From contig WGNO01000021.1 in assembly GCA_016124525.1 (NCBI GenBank), positions 20,326-84,325 on the forward strand: a stretch of DNA of 64,000 nt, given 5' to 3'. Origin of the DNA: Nostoc sp. RI_552. GTDB taxonomy: Bacteria; Cyanobacteriota; Cyanobacteriia; Cyanobacteriales; Nostocaceae. Positions 1 to 8,119 of the stretch are shown piece by piece. Both the position numbers and the translations under genes were made by a program. Below the pieces are notes generated by a model that did no database searches, had not been told where the DNA came from, and saw only the letters and a program-made list of their open reading frames with translations. The first letter of the stretch is position 1. The number at the start of each line of letters is the position of its first letter.

Positions 1-34
1 GCTGCCCTCTTTGCATTGGACTGTCAAGCATCAT
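1..34 (-). CDS. R3H/Jag-like RNA-binding protein, first residues only (partial)
   Basis: On the minus strand an ATG overlaps the last base of the yidC stop codon (TGATG) and opens a frame reading [11 protein letters not shown] to the window edge. In cyanobacteria yidC is commonly followed by a gene for an R3H-domain protein whose N terminus has a similar MQRGQ stretch. Both the overlap and the residues fit, but only about 11 codons are present, so the call rests mainly on gene order. Confidence 0.5.
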   Translation of the reverse strand, partial: MMLDSPMQRGQ

Positions 35-1176
35 CAACCTGTAGTCTTTTTCTTAGAACTCTTTGGTTCAAATGGCAAAGTTCTTTCTTCAGCCGTCATT
101 TCTTGCTCTTGGGAGGCTACGATTTGCTGTAGCGCCTCTGGTAGCGGTTCACGGGAGAGAACGTAAGTTTGGACAGCTTGGAACATATTACCAATTACCA
201 TGTACATCAACACCCCGGATGGCAGGGGAAAGAACAAAAACATTCCAGAAAATATCACTGGCGTGATTTTGTTAACTGTATCTTGTTGTGGGTTACCACC
301 ACTGGAGTTTTGCCCAGAAAGCATTTGGGTGACATAAAGGGTAATGCCAAAAATAACGATCATCGAGACGATATCCCAGTGGACTGTACCATCAGGATCT
401 ATAGCCCCAACCCTACCTAAAGCGTCAATAAACAAAAATCCTTTATCTGCTGCTAGTCCAGGAATTGAGCCTTGAATAGTCACATCTCCGGGTTGCAAAG
501 CTTCTATATTGCCTTCCGCATCTATTTTCACCTTTTCTTCCCCTTTAGTGACTTTCCATTCAGGAACCAGATTATTTTCTGGGTGTTCTGCTAAAAGCTC
601 CTGAAATCCTTTGCCTTCCAGAGTCTGATATTGGATCTTAGTTTTTTCCCCTAGGGCTAATTTGTTACCTCCAGGAAGAATCGCTGTCACACGAGCGCGT
701 TCCCCATCTGCAATATAAATGCTCTGGGGAGAAGTAGCAAAAGCTTGGGGTTGAATTCGTTCAATTTGTTCTGCGGGCAAGATTTGCAGGTTAACAGTGT
801 AGTTTACACCTGCAAAAGGTGAACCACGTAATGTGGCAAACAAAGCTAATAACACTGGCATTTGCAGTAGTACGGGCAGACATCCTGCCAATGGGTTGCC
901 AAATTCTTTTTGGACATTCACCATTTCCTCTTGCTGCTTTTGCGGATTATCTTTGTACCGCTCTTTAATTTCTGCCATCCGCTTCTGCATCAAAGGTTGT
1001 ACAATTCGCATTTTCCGCATATTACGAATTGAACCAGCACTCAGGGGATAGAGCGCGAAGCGGATTATCAATGTCAAGGCAACGATCGCCAGTCCATAGC
1101 TAGGCACAACACCATAGAAAAAATCTATGATTGGCAGCATCACGTTGTTTGAAAGAAACCCGATACCAAAATCCAT
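34..1176 (-). CDS. yidC: Membrane protein insertase YidC/Oxa1/Alb3 family
   Basis: Inserts proteins into the cytoplasmic and thylakoid membranes, alone or with Sec. The 380-residue product begins [10 protein letters not shown] and has a first hydrophobic helix, then a positively charged segment (IIRFALYPL, with the groove arginine), a cytoplasmic hairpin rich in K/R/Q, a second helix ([19 protein letters not shown]), a loop of about 150 residues between helices two and three, and two or three C-terminal helices. The frame stays open upstream to 1332, but those 52 residues look like translated non-coding sequence, so the ATG at 1176 is chosen. It is the distal gene of the rpmH-rnpA-PH-yidC group, and its stop overlaps the next start. 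Confidence 0.93.
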   Translation of the reverse strand: MDFGIGFLSNNVMLPIIDFFYGVVPSYGLAIVALTLIIRFALYPLSAGSIRNMRKMRIVQPLMQKRMAEIKERYKDNPQKQQEEMVNVQKEFGNPLAGCLPVLLQMPVLLALFATLRGSPFAGVNYTVNLQILPAEQIERIQPQAFATSPQSIYIADGERARVTAILPGGNKLALGEKTKIQYQTLEGKGFQELLAEHPENNLVPEWKVTKGEEKVKIDAEGNIEALQPGDVTIQGSIPGLAADKGFLFIDALGRVGAIDPDGTVHWDIVSMIVIFGITLYVTQMLSGQNSSGGNPQQDTVNKITPVIFSGMFLFFPLPSGVLMYMVIGNMFQAVQTYVLSREPLPEALQQIVASQEQEMTAEERTLPFEPKSSKKKTTG

Positions 1177-1404
1177 TATTCTGAATTCAACCTGAGGTAC
1201 TGTAAACTGAACTGAATCTAATTTATCTAAATCACCATTGTCATGTAACCATCCTACCCTACGGATAGCCGCACATGGCAAAAATTGAGAAATGGGAAAT
1301 GGGGAATGATCAATAGGTGAAAATTTTGGCATTATTTATCGTAATTGTCCGCAAATTTTACCTTTGCTACTTCCTATTACCTGTTCCCCACTTCCTACTC
1401 CCCG

Positions 1405-1797
1405 TCACTTTTTAGCAGCATCGCCATATAGGGGATTTTTAGCTGTCACTCTTTCATTAATGTAGTCATAAGTCTTGCGGAAATTGGGAACAGCCCGCAT
1501 TTCCAGACGACTACCATTTCTGAGGGTTATTACCATATCTCCCCAAAAGCCAATGCCACGGGGAACTTTAACAATTTTGACAATTTCTGAATAGATTATG
1601 TCAGTGCGATCGCGTCCTTTCCAACCTCCCATCACAGAAATGCGGCGGTCGGTAATGCGGAACCGTAGCCATAAGGCCCTGACAATTGCTCCAACTGTCA
1701 ATGGTATGCCCACAACAGTTAATCCAATCAATGTGTTCAGAATCAAGTCCCCCACGTGGGGGCCACCCTCATAATAAACTTCTTCACGAATGCCCAT
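1405..1797 (-). CDS. PH-domain (bPH2/YdbT-like) membrane-associated protein
   Basis: A 130-residue protein with an N-terminal hydrophobic segment (about residues 17-42, LNTLIGLTVVGIPLTVGAIV) followed by a small beta-rich domain (residues 48-115) of the bacterial PH-like type (RFRITDRRISVMGGW, then IIYSEIVKIVKVPRG). Its start overlaps the end of rnpA by 14 bp, so the two are probably translationally coupled. A PH-domain gene between rnpA and yidC is a usual cyanobacterial arrangement. Its molecular role is unknown; the context suggests membrane biogenesis. Confidence 0.8.
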   Translation of the reverse strand: MGIREEVYYEGGPHVGDLILNTLIGLTVVGIPLTVGAIVRALWLRFRITDRRISVMGGWKGRDRTDIIYSEIVKIVKVPRGIGFWGDMVITLRNGSRLEMRAVPNFRKTYDYINERVTAKNPLYGDAAKK

Positions 1798-2188
1798 TCA
1801 ATACCTCAGCTTTTACCAACAACTGCTCTAATTCTTGCAGAAATTCTTGGCTTACGCACTGAGATTCTGCTGCTGTTGGTTTTACAACTATGACTAACCG
1901 CCAGCCAGGAGGCAATTTGGGCAATAACTCATGTAACGCAGCTGTGATTTGGCGTTTAATGCGGTTACGAACCACTGCTTTTTTGCTCACTTTGGTGCTA
2001 ATGGAAACGCCAAATTGAGTACTGGGCATTGGTTGCTCACTGTTGGCAGTATCCAAGGAAGGTTTTTTGGAACCTGAAGGTCTTAAAGCCCTCAATGTGA
2101 AGTGAGAACTGTGACGCCGTGTTCCTTCCCGGAACACTGCCTGAAAATCCTTTCGAGATTTTAATCGATTTCCTTTGGGCAAAGCCAC
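1784..2188 (-). CDS. rnpA: Ribonuclease P protein component
   Basis: Protein subunit that binds the RNase P RNA and helps 5' maturation of tRNA precursors. The 134-residue sequence has the family's N-terminal pattern (LPKGNRLKSRKDFQAVFREG), the conserved FGVSISTKVSKKAVVRNRIKR segment carrying the RNR motif around residues 68-86, and the C-terminal WRLVIVVKPTA strand. The start is GTG at 2188. There is an insert rich in S/K/P between residues 34 and 55. It lies 24 bp downstream of rpmH, the classic pairing. Confidence 0.95.
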   Translation of the reverse strand: MALPKGNRLKSRKDFQAVFREGTRRHSSHFTLRALRPSGSKKPSLDTANSEQPMPSTQFGVSISTKVSKKAVVRNRIKRQITAALHELLPKLPPGWRLVIVVKPTAAESQCVSQEFLQELEQLLVKAEVLNGHS

Positions 2189-2212
2189 ATCTGCTCTTTT
2201 TCTGGAAAGTTG

Positions 2213-2347
2213 CTAAACGCTCAGACGATGACGACCTCTTTTTCTCCTAGCCCGAATCACATTTCTTCCGGTGGGTGTCTGCATTCTGGCACGAAAACCA
2301 GAAGTTCTTTTTCTTTTACGGCAAGTGCCGCCCAGGGTTCTCTGCAT
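2213..2347 (-). CDS. rpmH: 50S ribosomal protein L34
   Basis: A 44-codon gene. The product begins [20 protein letters not shown] and ends GRHRLSV, the standard L34 pattern with the [21 protein letters not shown] core. It is the smallest protein of the large subunit and extremely basic. Position directly upstream of rnpA confirms it. The ATG at 2347 follows a GGAG-like sequence. Confidence 0.97.
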   Translation of the reverse strand: MQRTLGGTCRKRKRTSGFRARMQTPTGRNVIRARRKRGRHRLSV

Positions 2348-2678
2348 ATCTTTCTCCGCTTAGGCGATTTTTATAAAAAGTTACAATCCGCTATTGTATC
2401 ACGTCAAGCAGTAAAAACGATAAATTTTTATTCAACGTGGCTATATATTAAGAAAAATATGGTCAGATATAGTCAAATATTAACATCTCTAGCACAAAAA
2501 TATCATTTACCCCCTGGCTAACGCACCCTACTGGCGTAGCCAGCCGAAAATAGTGCAACACACAAAACTCTTGCGGGGAGGTAAGACTAAAAATGGGGCT
2601 AAAGTCTCATTTGCGGCACTCGCCTATGAATCCAGAACCTCCAACTATAGCGTCAGCTTAGTTGGAGTAGTTCACTGT
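2348..2678. other. Intergenic region upstream of rpmH
   Basis: This 331-bp stretch has no convincing gene. It must hold the promoter of the rpmH operon, though I cannot point to clear -35/-10 boxes. Its right part holds a stem-loop (2641-2665) beyond the DUF2808 stop codon. Confidence 0.5.
2641..2665 (-). terminator. Stem-loop downstream of the DUF2808 gene
   Basis: CCAACTA pairs with TAGTTGG across an 11-base loop, 14 bp beyond the DUF2808 stop codon. There is no clear T-run on the minus strand, so the terminator role is tentative. Confidence 0.35.
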
Positions 2679-3230
2679 TTATGAGATACTCAAAACCCAG
2701 GTTCCCACATAACGCAGCAGTGGTACATCCCCAGGAGAGAGAATCTGGCAATTAAAATGATACATTCCTCCAAAAGGCGGGGTCTGGATGTCAGAGAAGA
2801 CTAACTCAACTTCCCGTCCTGCTGGTACAGGTTCTTCGGGAAAAATTTCTAGTAGGCGACTTTCTTTGTTCCACTTCACTTCACTAAGAGGAACTTTTTT
2901 ACCTCTGACTTTGACTTCAACTTTTTTGGGGTTGAAACTCCCATCGTAATAATTTGGGTAGGTAACGGCAAACTGAGCCACTGCCAAATTCATTTTTTTG
3001 GCTGGTATTCTTAGTCTGATTCGATCCCAGCTATTAGCTTGTCCACCAAAATCAAATTTGAAGGGTAACTGATTTTCTGCTTTGATACTGCCAAATAGTG
3101 TGATACCCGGTAAGCTGTTGGCTTCACTCAAAGATGGAAACCCAGCCAGCACACAGCTAGTCATGGCTAAAGCAGAAAGTAGTCTCACAGGCAGTTTGCG
3201 GTTTGAACCTAGAAATCGTAAATTTGGCAT
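2679..3230 (-). CDS. DUF2808 family secreted/periplasmic protein
   Basis: A 183-residue protein starting MPNLRFLGSNRK (an in-frame ATG lies eight codons further upstream). It has a signal peptide (LLSALAMTSCVLAGFPSLSEA, about residues 15-38) and then the cyanobacterial DUF2808 domain, with W-RIRLRIPAKKMNLAVAQF and YPNYYDGSFNPKKVEV segments and a C-terminal F-GMYHFNCQI strand. The family is largely restricted to cyanobacteria and has no established function. It stands alone, between the rpmH operon and a long spacer. Confidence 0.85.
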   Translation of the reverse strand: MPNLRFLGSNRKLPVRLLSALAMTSCVLAGFPSLSEANSLPGITLFGSIKAENQLPFKFDFGGQANSWDRIRLRIPAKKMNLAVAQFAVTYPNYYDGSFNPKKVEVKVRGKKVPLSEVKWNKESRLLEIFPEEPVPAGREVELVFSDIQTPPFGGMYHFNCQILSPGDVPLLRYVGTWVLSIS

Positions 3231-3254
3231 AGTATGGGCTTCCTCCACCATCAA

Positions 3255-3928
3255 ATAGGTTTGTTATTCAATAACCAAAATTTAGCCTTCGTAACTAAAC
3301 TTGACTACTAACACTTTGAAAAGAGACGTTAAATCGAAACACAAAGTGCCTCATATATGGCTGGGAGTAACAGTAAAAATACTAAGACCATATATTTAGT
3401 ATGTAAATATTTTACCATTTAGTTATCAATGCTAGTAAAAGTGGATAATACATCGGGGATGTGATTGTGTTGCTAAATATGTGTAAATGTATCTAGAGTT
3501 AAAAAAATGTGATAAAATTTCACTTTTGTAGTGAGCCATCGCTGATCAACTTGGGCTAAATTAATAAAAATGAGCTTGATTAAAAGCAACATCATTAAAA
3601 AATAATAAGGAAACTATCAAGCTAAAAAATATGTGAATAAGGAATACTCAAATTTTGCAATCCCTAAAACAAGCTAAAGACAAAGATGCAAATTTGGTAA
3701 TTAATTTAGGATTTGCAATATGCAAAGCTGTTTTTATCTATCAGCAAGCGTGATATCTGTAAGCGGCAAAGTGAGGCTGCCCTGGAAAACCAAGAAGAGT
3801 AAAGCCAAAGTTCAAGGTTAAATTTATCAGGAACAGCCATCACAGACGGTGAATGTCCCAAAAGTTGAGTCAGGGGAAAATTACAGGCATATTCCCCAAA
3901 AAAGAGGTATTTATCTCCAGGAGATTTC
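3255..3928. other. Long AT-rich intergenic region upstream of pntA
   Basis: About 670 bp with no supported gene; the short frames here are not coding-like. It should contain divergent promoters for the DUF2808 gene and the pnt operon. A loose inverted repeat (GCAATCCCTAAA near 3657 and TTTAGGATTTGC near 3704) is visible. The pntA Shine-Dalgarno (CCAGGAG) sits at its right end. Confidence 0.45.
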
Positions 3929-5098
3929 ATGAAAATAGCGGTTGCTAAAGAAATTGAAGTTTGTGAACGACGTGTGGCATTAAACCCTGACACCGTTGCC
4001 CGATTAATCAAACAAGGTTTGGAAGTACGGATAGAAACAGGTGCAGGAGAGCGAGCTTTTTTTAGTGATTCTGCCTACGAAGCAGCAGGAGCCACAATTA
4101 TCGGTGACACTGCTAAATTATGGCAGGAAGCAGACATTTTGTTAAAAGTTAGCCCACCCCAAGAACGAGAAAATGGGGGATCAGAAATTGAATTGCTGCG
4201 GGAAGGGTCTGTATTAATCAGCTTCCTCAATCCTTTGGGAAATCCGGTATTGGCCCAGGAACTGGCAAATCGTCAAGTGACAGCTTTAAGTGTGGAGATG
4301 ATCCCCCGTACCACTAGGGCACAAAGTATGGATGCTTTGTCTTCTCAAGCTTCACTGGCAGGTTACAAAGCAGTATTAATTGCTGCGGCAGCATTACCAA
4401 AATATTTCCCTATGCTGACAACAGCTGCAGGCACCATCGCCCCCGCTAAAGTGTTTATTATGGGTGCTGGCGTGGCAGGATTGCAAGCCATTGCCACAGC
4501 CAGACGTTTAGGTGCCATGGTAGAAGCCTTTGATATTCGTCCGGCAGTGAAAGAAGAAGTACAAAGTCTAGGAGCTAAATTCGTCGAAGTCAAACTCGAA
4601 GAAGAAACAACCGCGGCTGGGGGTTATGCCAAAGAAATTTCCGAAGCCAGCAAACAACGTACTCAAGAACTTGTGGCTGAACACGTCAAAAATGCCGATG
4701 TAGTGATTACCACCGCCCAAGTACCAGGGAAAAAAGCACCACTGCTAGTGACGGAAGAAATGGTAGCACAGATGAAACCAGGTTCGGTAATTGTGGATCT
4801 AGCCGCAGAACAGGGTGGTAACTGCGCTTGCACTGAAGCGGGCAAAGATATTGTCTGGAATGGGGTAACAATTATTGGCCCCATTAATTTGCCTTCATCG
4901 ATGCCTGTTCACGCCAGCCAGTTGTACTCTAAGAACTTGGCATCCTTGCTGCAATTATTAGTTAAGGACAAAGCTTTACAGTTAGACTTTGCCGACGACA
5001 TCATTAATGCCGCTTGTATTACCCACGCTGGAGAAATTCGCAACCAACGCGTCCGGGATGCGCTAAAAGCCGTGACTACTCAGATTGGTACACACTAA
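3929..5098 (+). CDS. pntA: NAD(P) transhydrogenase subunit alpha, part 1 (PntAA)
   Basis: The NAD(H)-binding soluble domain (dI) of proton-translocating transhydrogenase, which reduces NADP+ with NADH using the proton gradient. The 389-residue product opens with MKIAVAKEIEVCERRVALNP, as in the alanine dehydrogenase/PntA N-terminal domain. The Rossmann motif VFIMGAGVAGLQAIATARRLG follows at about 175, with the acidic end (EAFDIRPAV) that selects NAD. It ends near residue 389, so alpha is split, as is usual in cyanobacteria. An AGGAG ribosome site precedes the ATG. Forms an operon with the next two genes. Confidence 0.96.
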   Translation: MKIAVAKEIEVCERRVALNPDTVARLIKQGLEVRIETGAGERAFFSDSAYEAAGATIIGDTAKLWQEADILLKVSPPQERENGGSEIELLREGSVLISFLNPLGNPVLAQELANRQVTALSVEMIPRTTRAQSMDALSSQASLAGYKAVLIAAAALPKYFPMLTTAAGTIAPAKVFIMGAGVAGLQAIATARRLGAMVEAFDIRPAVKEEVQSLGAKFVEVKLEEETTAAGGYAKEISEASKQRTQELVAEHVKNADVVITTAQVPGKKAPLLVTEEMVAQMKPGSVIVDLAAEQGGNCACTEAGKDIVWNGVTIIGPINLPSSMPVHASQLYSKNLASLLQLLVKDKALQLDFADDIINAACITHAGEIRNQRVRDALKAVTTQIGTH

Positions 5099-5179
5099 TT
5101 TACCACCCATGAACACCCACCATAACTTACCAGTATTGGTCTGTGTCAATTAGCGGTTCTCAACAGGAGTTTTTATTTC

Positions 5180-5473
5180 ATGACAGATACATTACTTGCT
5201 GCTTTGTTTGTGTTTGTGTTGGCATCTTTTATTGGCTTTGAAGTCATTAACAAAATACCACCAACATTACACACACCTTTAATGTCGGGATCAAATGCCA
5301 TTTCTGGTATTGCTGTATTAGGAGCAATTGTAGCTGCCGGTGCGAAAAATACCAGTGTATCAGTGATTCTTGGTTTGATTGCTGTAATACTGGCAACAGT
5401 CAATGTTGTCGGTGGTTTTCTCGTTACAGATCGCATGTTGCAAATGTTTAAGAAAAAGGAAGTTAAGGCGTGA
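5180..5473 (+). CDS. NAD(P) transhydrogenase subunit alpha, part 2 (membrane, PntAB)
   Basis: A 97-residue protein with three predicted transmembrane helices (residues 5-22, 37-56, 60-80) matching the C-terminal membrane part of the transhydrogenase alpha chain. The motif HTPLMSGSNAISGIAVLGAI is diagnostic. It forms the proton channel with PntB. It lies 81 bp after pntA, and its TGA overlaps the GTG start of pntB. Confidence 0.95.
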   Translation: MTDTLLAALFVFVLASFIGFEVINKIPPTLHTPLMSGSNAISGIAVLGAIVAAGAKNTSVSVILGLIAVILATVNVVGGFLVTDRMLQMFKKKEVKA

Positions 5474-6876
5474 GGGATTTTCTACCAACAGGGATTCAAC
5501 TAGCATACCTAGTCGCTGCATCATTATTCATTCTCGGGTTGAAAAAACTCGGTTCACCAGCTACAGCCCGCAATGGTAATGTGATAGCCGCTGTAGGAAT
5601 GCTGCTGGCCATTGTAGCAACACTCTTAGACCAGCAAGTATTGAACTATGAGATGATTTTGTTGGGCTTGGCTATTGGTACGGCAATCGGTGCTATCGCC
5701 GCTTACAAAGTCCAAATGACAGAAATGCCCCAAATGGTGGGTTTACTGAATGGTTTGGGTGGTGCTGCTTCCGCAATCATCGCCGTTGCCGAATTTTGGC
5801 GGTTAATCGCAGCTTCTCAGCCCATACCTCTAGATGTCAACATTTCCATTTTGCTGGATGTGTTAATCGGTGGAGTTACCTTCACAGGTAGTTTTGTCGC
5901 CTTTGCCAAATTACAAGGTTTAATCAGTGGTGCGCCGATTAAATTACCGTTCCAGCAAACATTGAACCTTTTGCTTTTGACTGGTTACATAGTAGGCAGT
6001 GCCTATTTAATCATCACACCGGATAGCTTACCCATATTCTTCGCAGTAGTGGGAGTTTCTTTGGTCTTGGGTGTTATGTTTGTTATCCCCATTGGCGGGG
6101 GCGATATGCCTGTGGTAATTTCGCTGTTGAACTCCTTATCTGGGATAGCAGCCGCAGCGGCCGGGTTTGTGGTAATGAACAATATGTTGATTATCGCTGG
6201 CGCACTTGTGGGGGCTTCTGGCTTAATCCTCACCCAAATTATGTGTAAGGGAATGAATCGTTCTCTATTCAGCGTCTTGTTTGGTGCATTTGGTGGGGCT
6301 GTTACCGTGGGTGCTGGTACTGCCACAGGTGCTACAGTTAATCAAACTGTCCGCAGTATTGATCCTGAAGAAGGCGCGATGATGTTGGGTTATGCCCGTA
6401 ACGTAGTGATTGTACCTGGTTATGGCATGGCTGTTGCCCAAGCACAGCATAGTGTGCGAGAGTTAGCAGACCAGTTAGAACGGATGGGTGTTGATGTTAA
6501 GTATGCCATTCACCCTGTAGCTGGAAGAATGCCAGGACACATGAACGTCTTGTTAGCCGAGGCTAATGTGCCTTATACGCAGTTGTATGATATGGATGAT
6601 ATCAATCCTCAATTAGAATCTGCTGATGTAGCTTTGGTAATTGGGGCCAATGATGTAGTCAATCCTGCGGCCCGTAGTGATGTTAATAGTCCCATTTATG
6701 GAATGCCGATTTTGGAAGTAGATCGGGCGAAGCAGACAATTGTCATTAAGCGCGGGATGAGTACAGGTTTTGCCGGTGTAGATAATGAATTGTTCTACAA
6801 GGAAAAAACAACAATGCTTTTTGGTAGCGCTAAAGATATGGTCGCCAAATTAGTTTTAGAAGTGAAACAACTTTAA
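5470..6876 (+). CDS. pntB: NAD(P) transhydrogenase subunit beta (PntB)
   Basis: The 468-residue beta subunit has about eight to nine membrane helices (residues 1-270) with the GLLNGLGGAASAI and GGDMPVVISLLNS segments, then the NADP(H)-binding dIII domain: VVIVPGYGMAVAQAQH fingerprint, GRMPGHMNVLLAEANVPY, GANDVVNPAAR, and a KRGMSTGFAGVDNELFY end. The start is GTG at 5470, overlapping the previous stop as GTGA, so translation is coupled. It completes the transhydrogenase, which supplies NADPH in the cell. Confidence 0.97.
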   Translation: MRDFLPTGIQLAYLVAASLFILGLKKLGSPATARNGNVIAAVGMLLAIVATLLDQQVLNYEMILLGLAIGTAIGAIAAYKVQMTEMPQMVGLLNGLGGAASAIIAVAEFWRLIAASQPIPLDVNISILLDVLIGGVTFTGSFVAFAKLQGLISGAPIKLPFQQTLNLLLLTGYIVGSAYLIITPDSLPIFFAVVGVSLVLGVMFVIPIGGGDMPVVISLLNSLSGIAAAAAGFVVMNNMLIIAGALVGASGLILTQIMCKGMNRSLFSVLFGAFGGAVTVGAGTATGATVNQTVRSIDPEEGAMMLGYARNVVIVPGYGMAVAQAQHSVRELADQLERMGVDVKYAIHPVAGRMPGHMNVLLAEANVPYTQLYDMDDINPQLESADVALVIGANDVVNPAARSDVNSPIYGMPILEVDRAKQTIVIKRGMSTGFAGVDNELFYKEKTTMLFGSAKDMVAKLVLEVKQL

Positions 6877-6913
6877 CGACTAGCCAAGGCGCAAAAGGCT
6901 TGCAGAAAAGGAC

Positions 6914-6949
6914 AGGTATCGGACTTCTTGAATAAAAAGTCCGGTACCT
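6914..6949 (+). terminator. Terminator-like hairpin after pntB
   Basis: AGGTATCGGACTT pairs with AAGTCCGGTACCT (one G-T pair) around a 10-base loop and is followed by TTCCTTT, 37 bp past the pntB stop. A strong 13-bp stem ending the pnt operon. Confidence 0.75.
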
Positions 6950-7166
6950 TTCCTTTAGCTTCGTTTCCCCCATGTTTCCTTCCCTTGATACCGCATTGGT
7001 CAGGAGACTGTGGTCAACACTCATGTCTTAATAATAGGTTCTTGTTTAAGAAAATATGAAGATATTTAGATAGATTTAGATAGATATTTTGATTCATTTA
7101 CTAGCCCTTGGGGCGGGTTACGAGCAGTGATTTTTTCTTTAAACTAAATACTTTTCCAGAGAAAAG

Positions 7167-7197
7167 TGTAGGGACATAATATGTTTATATCCCTACA
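7167..7197 (-). terminator. Terminator-like hairpin after the petN unit
   Basis: TGTAGGGA and TCCCTACA form a perfect 8-bp stem, followed on the minus strand by CTTTTC. It lies about 25 bp beyond the stop of the small membrane protein gene, so it probably ends the petN transcript. Confidence 0.55.
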
Positions 7198-7222
7198 AAA
7201 GGATTTTTTAACTGTGAATGAA

Positions 7223-7384
7223 TTATCGCCGTTTGGGAGAACTGCGTCGGATTTCACGTTTTTCTTCTTCTCGGCGACGGCGATCGCGCCAATCTGCTAG
7301 AGTCAAATAGCCAACGCCACCAGTAACCGCCACCAGGAGCAATAAGGCTAGTAAAGCCAAAATGTTCAGGAAAGGATTTTCCAC
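7223..7384 (-). CDS. 53-residue single-helix membrane protein downstream of petN
   Basis: Begins with GTG at 7384, 7 bp after the petN stop. The product starts MENPFLNILALLALLLLVAV, continues into a short helix end (TGGVGYLTLADW), and ends in a very charged tail rich in R and E/K (DRRRREEEKREIRRSSPKRR). That gives one transmembrane helix with a basic cytoplasmic tail. I do not recognise a named family. The tight spacing to petN and its coding-like composition support a real gene; a link to the b6f complex or thylakoid membrane is inference from position only. Confidence 0.7.
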   Translation of the reverse strand: MENPFLNILALLALLLLVAVTGGVGYLTLADWRDRRRREEEKREIRRSSPKRR

Positions 7385-7391
7385 GATTTCT

Positions 7392-7481
7392 CTATAGTCC
7401 GTTACGTCCCCAAACTACCATTGCGATTGACCAAGTAAACACAACCAACAGTGATACCCAACCCAGTGTTAAAATTGCCAT
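7392..7481 (-). CDS. petN: Cytochrome b6f complex subunit 8 (PetN)
   Basis: A 29-residue single-span protein reading [17 protein letters not shown], then [12 protein letters not shown], which matches the near-invariant PetN of cyanobacteria and chloroplasts. It is a small subunit on the periphery of the cytochrome b6f complex in the thylakoid membrane, required for assembly and stability of the complex. The ATG is at 7481. Far too short for ordinary gene finding, but the identity is clear. Confidence 0.96.
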   Translation of the reverse strand: MAILTLGWVSLLVVFTWSIAMVVWGRNGL

Positions 7482-7605
7482 AGTTTTACTTTCTAAATAA
7501 TTACAAAACTTCTCTTATCTTTATCATAATGGGAAAGGGCAGTTGATTCTGCAACAGTGTTACTAAGTTGTTATATAAAGTCCGGTTAATTCAGGTAGAT
7601 AGAAA

Positions 7606-8085
7606 GTGAAGGAAATTTCAGATATTCAACTGCTGGCAGAACGCTTAGAATCTCTCAAAGCTGGAACAGTTGCGGGTTCGTCTCTGTGTCTGGCTTTTTT
7701 GATTACCAGTTTGGTGAATACTCTGATATTAGCCAAGTATTTTCCGACACTCTCAAGTTTGCAAGCAGATATAAATTGGCGTTGGTGGCTTAGTGGGGGA
7801 ATTGCCGCTTTCTCCGGCTTGTTATTTGGTGTGACCTACCGCTATATCATCCGTAGGGATCAAAATCCTCAACTCAAATCTGGTGGTGTACTAGCTTTTG
7901 GTTTAGTGCGGGGCTTAACTCAGATTGATTGTGCCGGTACTGTTTTACCTAATTTAGTACAAGCAGCAGAAAGTGTTTGCTGGTTTACTATGGGAGCGAT
8001 CGCTGTTGATACCGCTATCCACAACGGCTGGATTCAACCTTTTGCATCCAGCAACTCCGGTGCAAAGGAGAATTTGAAAAGTTAA
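7606..8085 (+). CDS. Conserved membrane protein, function unknown
   Basis: A 159-residue protein starting at GTG 7606 (a GAAAGTGAAGG context). Hydrophobic segments lie at about residues 20-46 (GSSLCLAFLITSLVNTLILA) and 62-82 (SGGIAAFSGLLFGVTYRYII), with weaker ones near 97-113 and 128-145, so it is probably a four-span membrane protein. The TYRYIIRRDQNPQLKSGG turn and VRGLTQIDCAG are distinctive. I recall no function. It lies 34 bp upstream of the P450 gene and may be co-transcribed with it. Confidence 0.7.
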   Translation: MKEISDIQLLAERLESLKAGTVAGSSLCLAFLITSLVNTLILAKYFPTLSSLQADINWRWWLSGGIAAFSGLLFGVTYRYIIRRDQNPQLKSGGVLAFGLVRGLTQIDCAGTVLPNLVQAAESVCWFTMGAIAVDTAIHNGWIQPFASSNSGAKENLKS

Positions 8086-8119
8086 AGTAAATATTGACAA
8101 TTTCTAGAGCAGAAACTTC

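Noticed and set aside
1177..1332. 52-residue N-terminal extension of YidC
   Set aside because: It has no membrane-protein or family-like sequence and resembles translated intergenic DNA; the MDFGIG start fits the family.
3706..4011. Minus-strand frame over the pntA start
   Set aside because: It overlaps the well-supported pntA coding start and has no recognisable motif.
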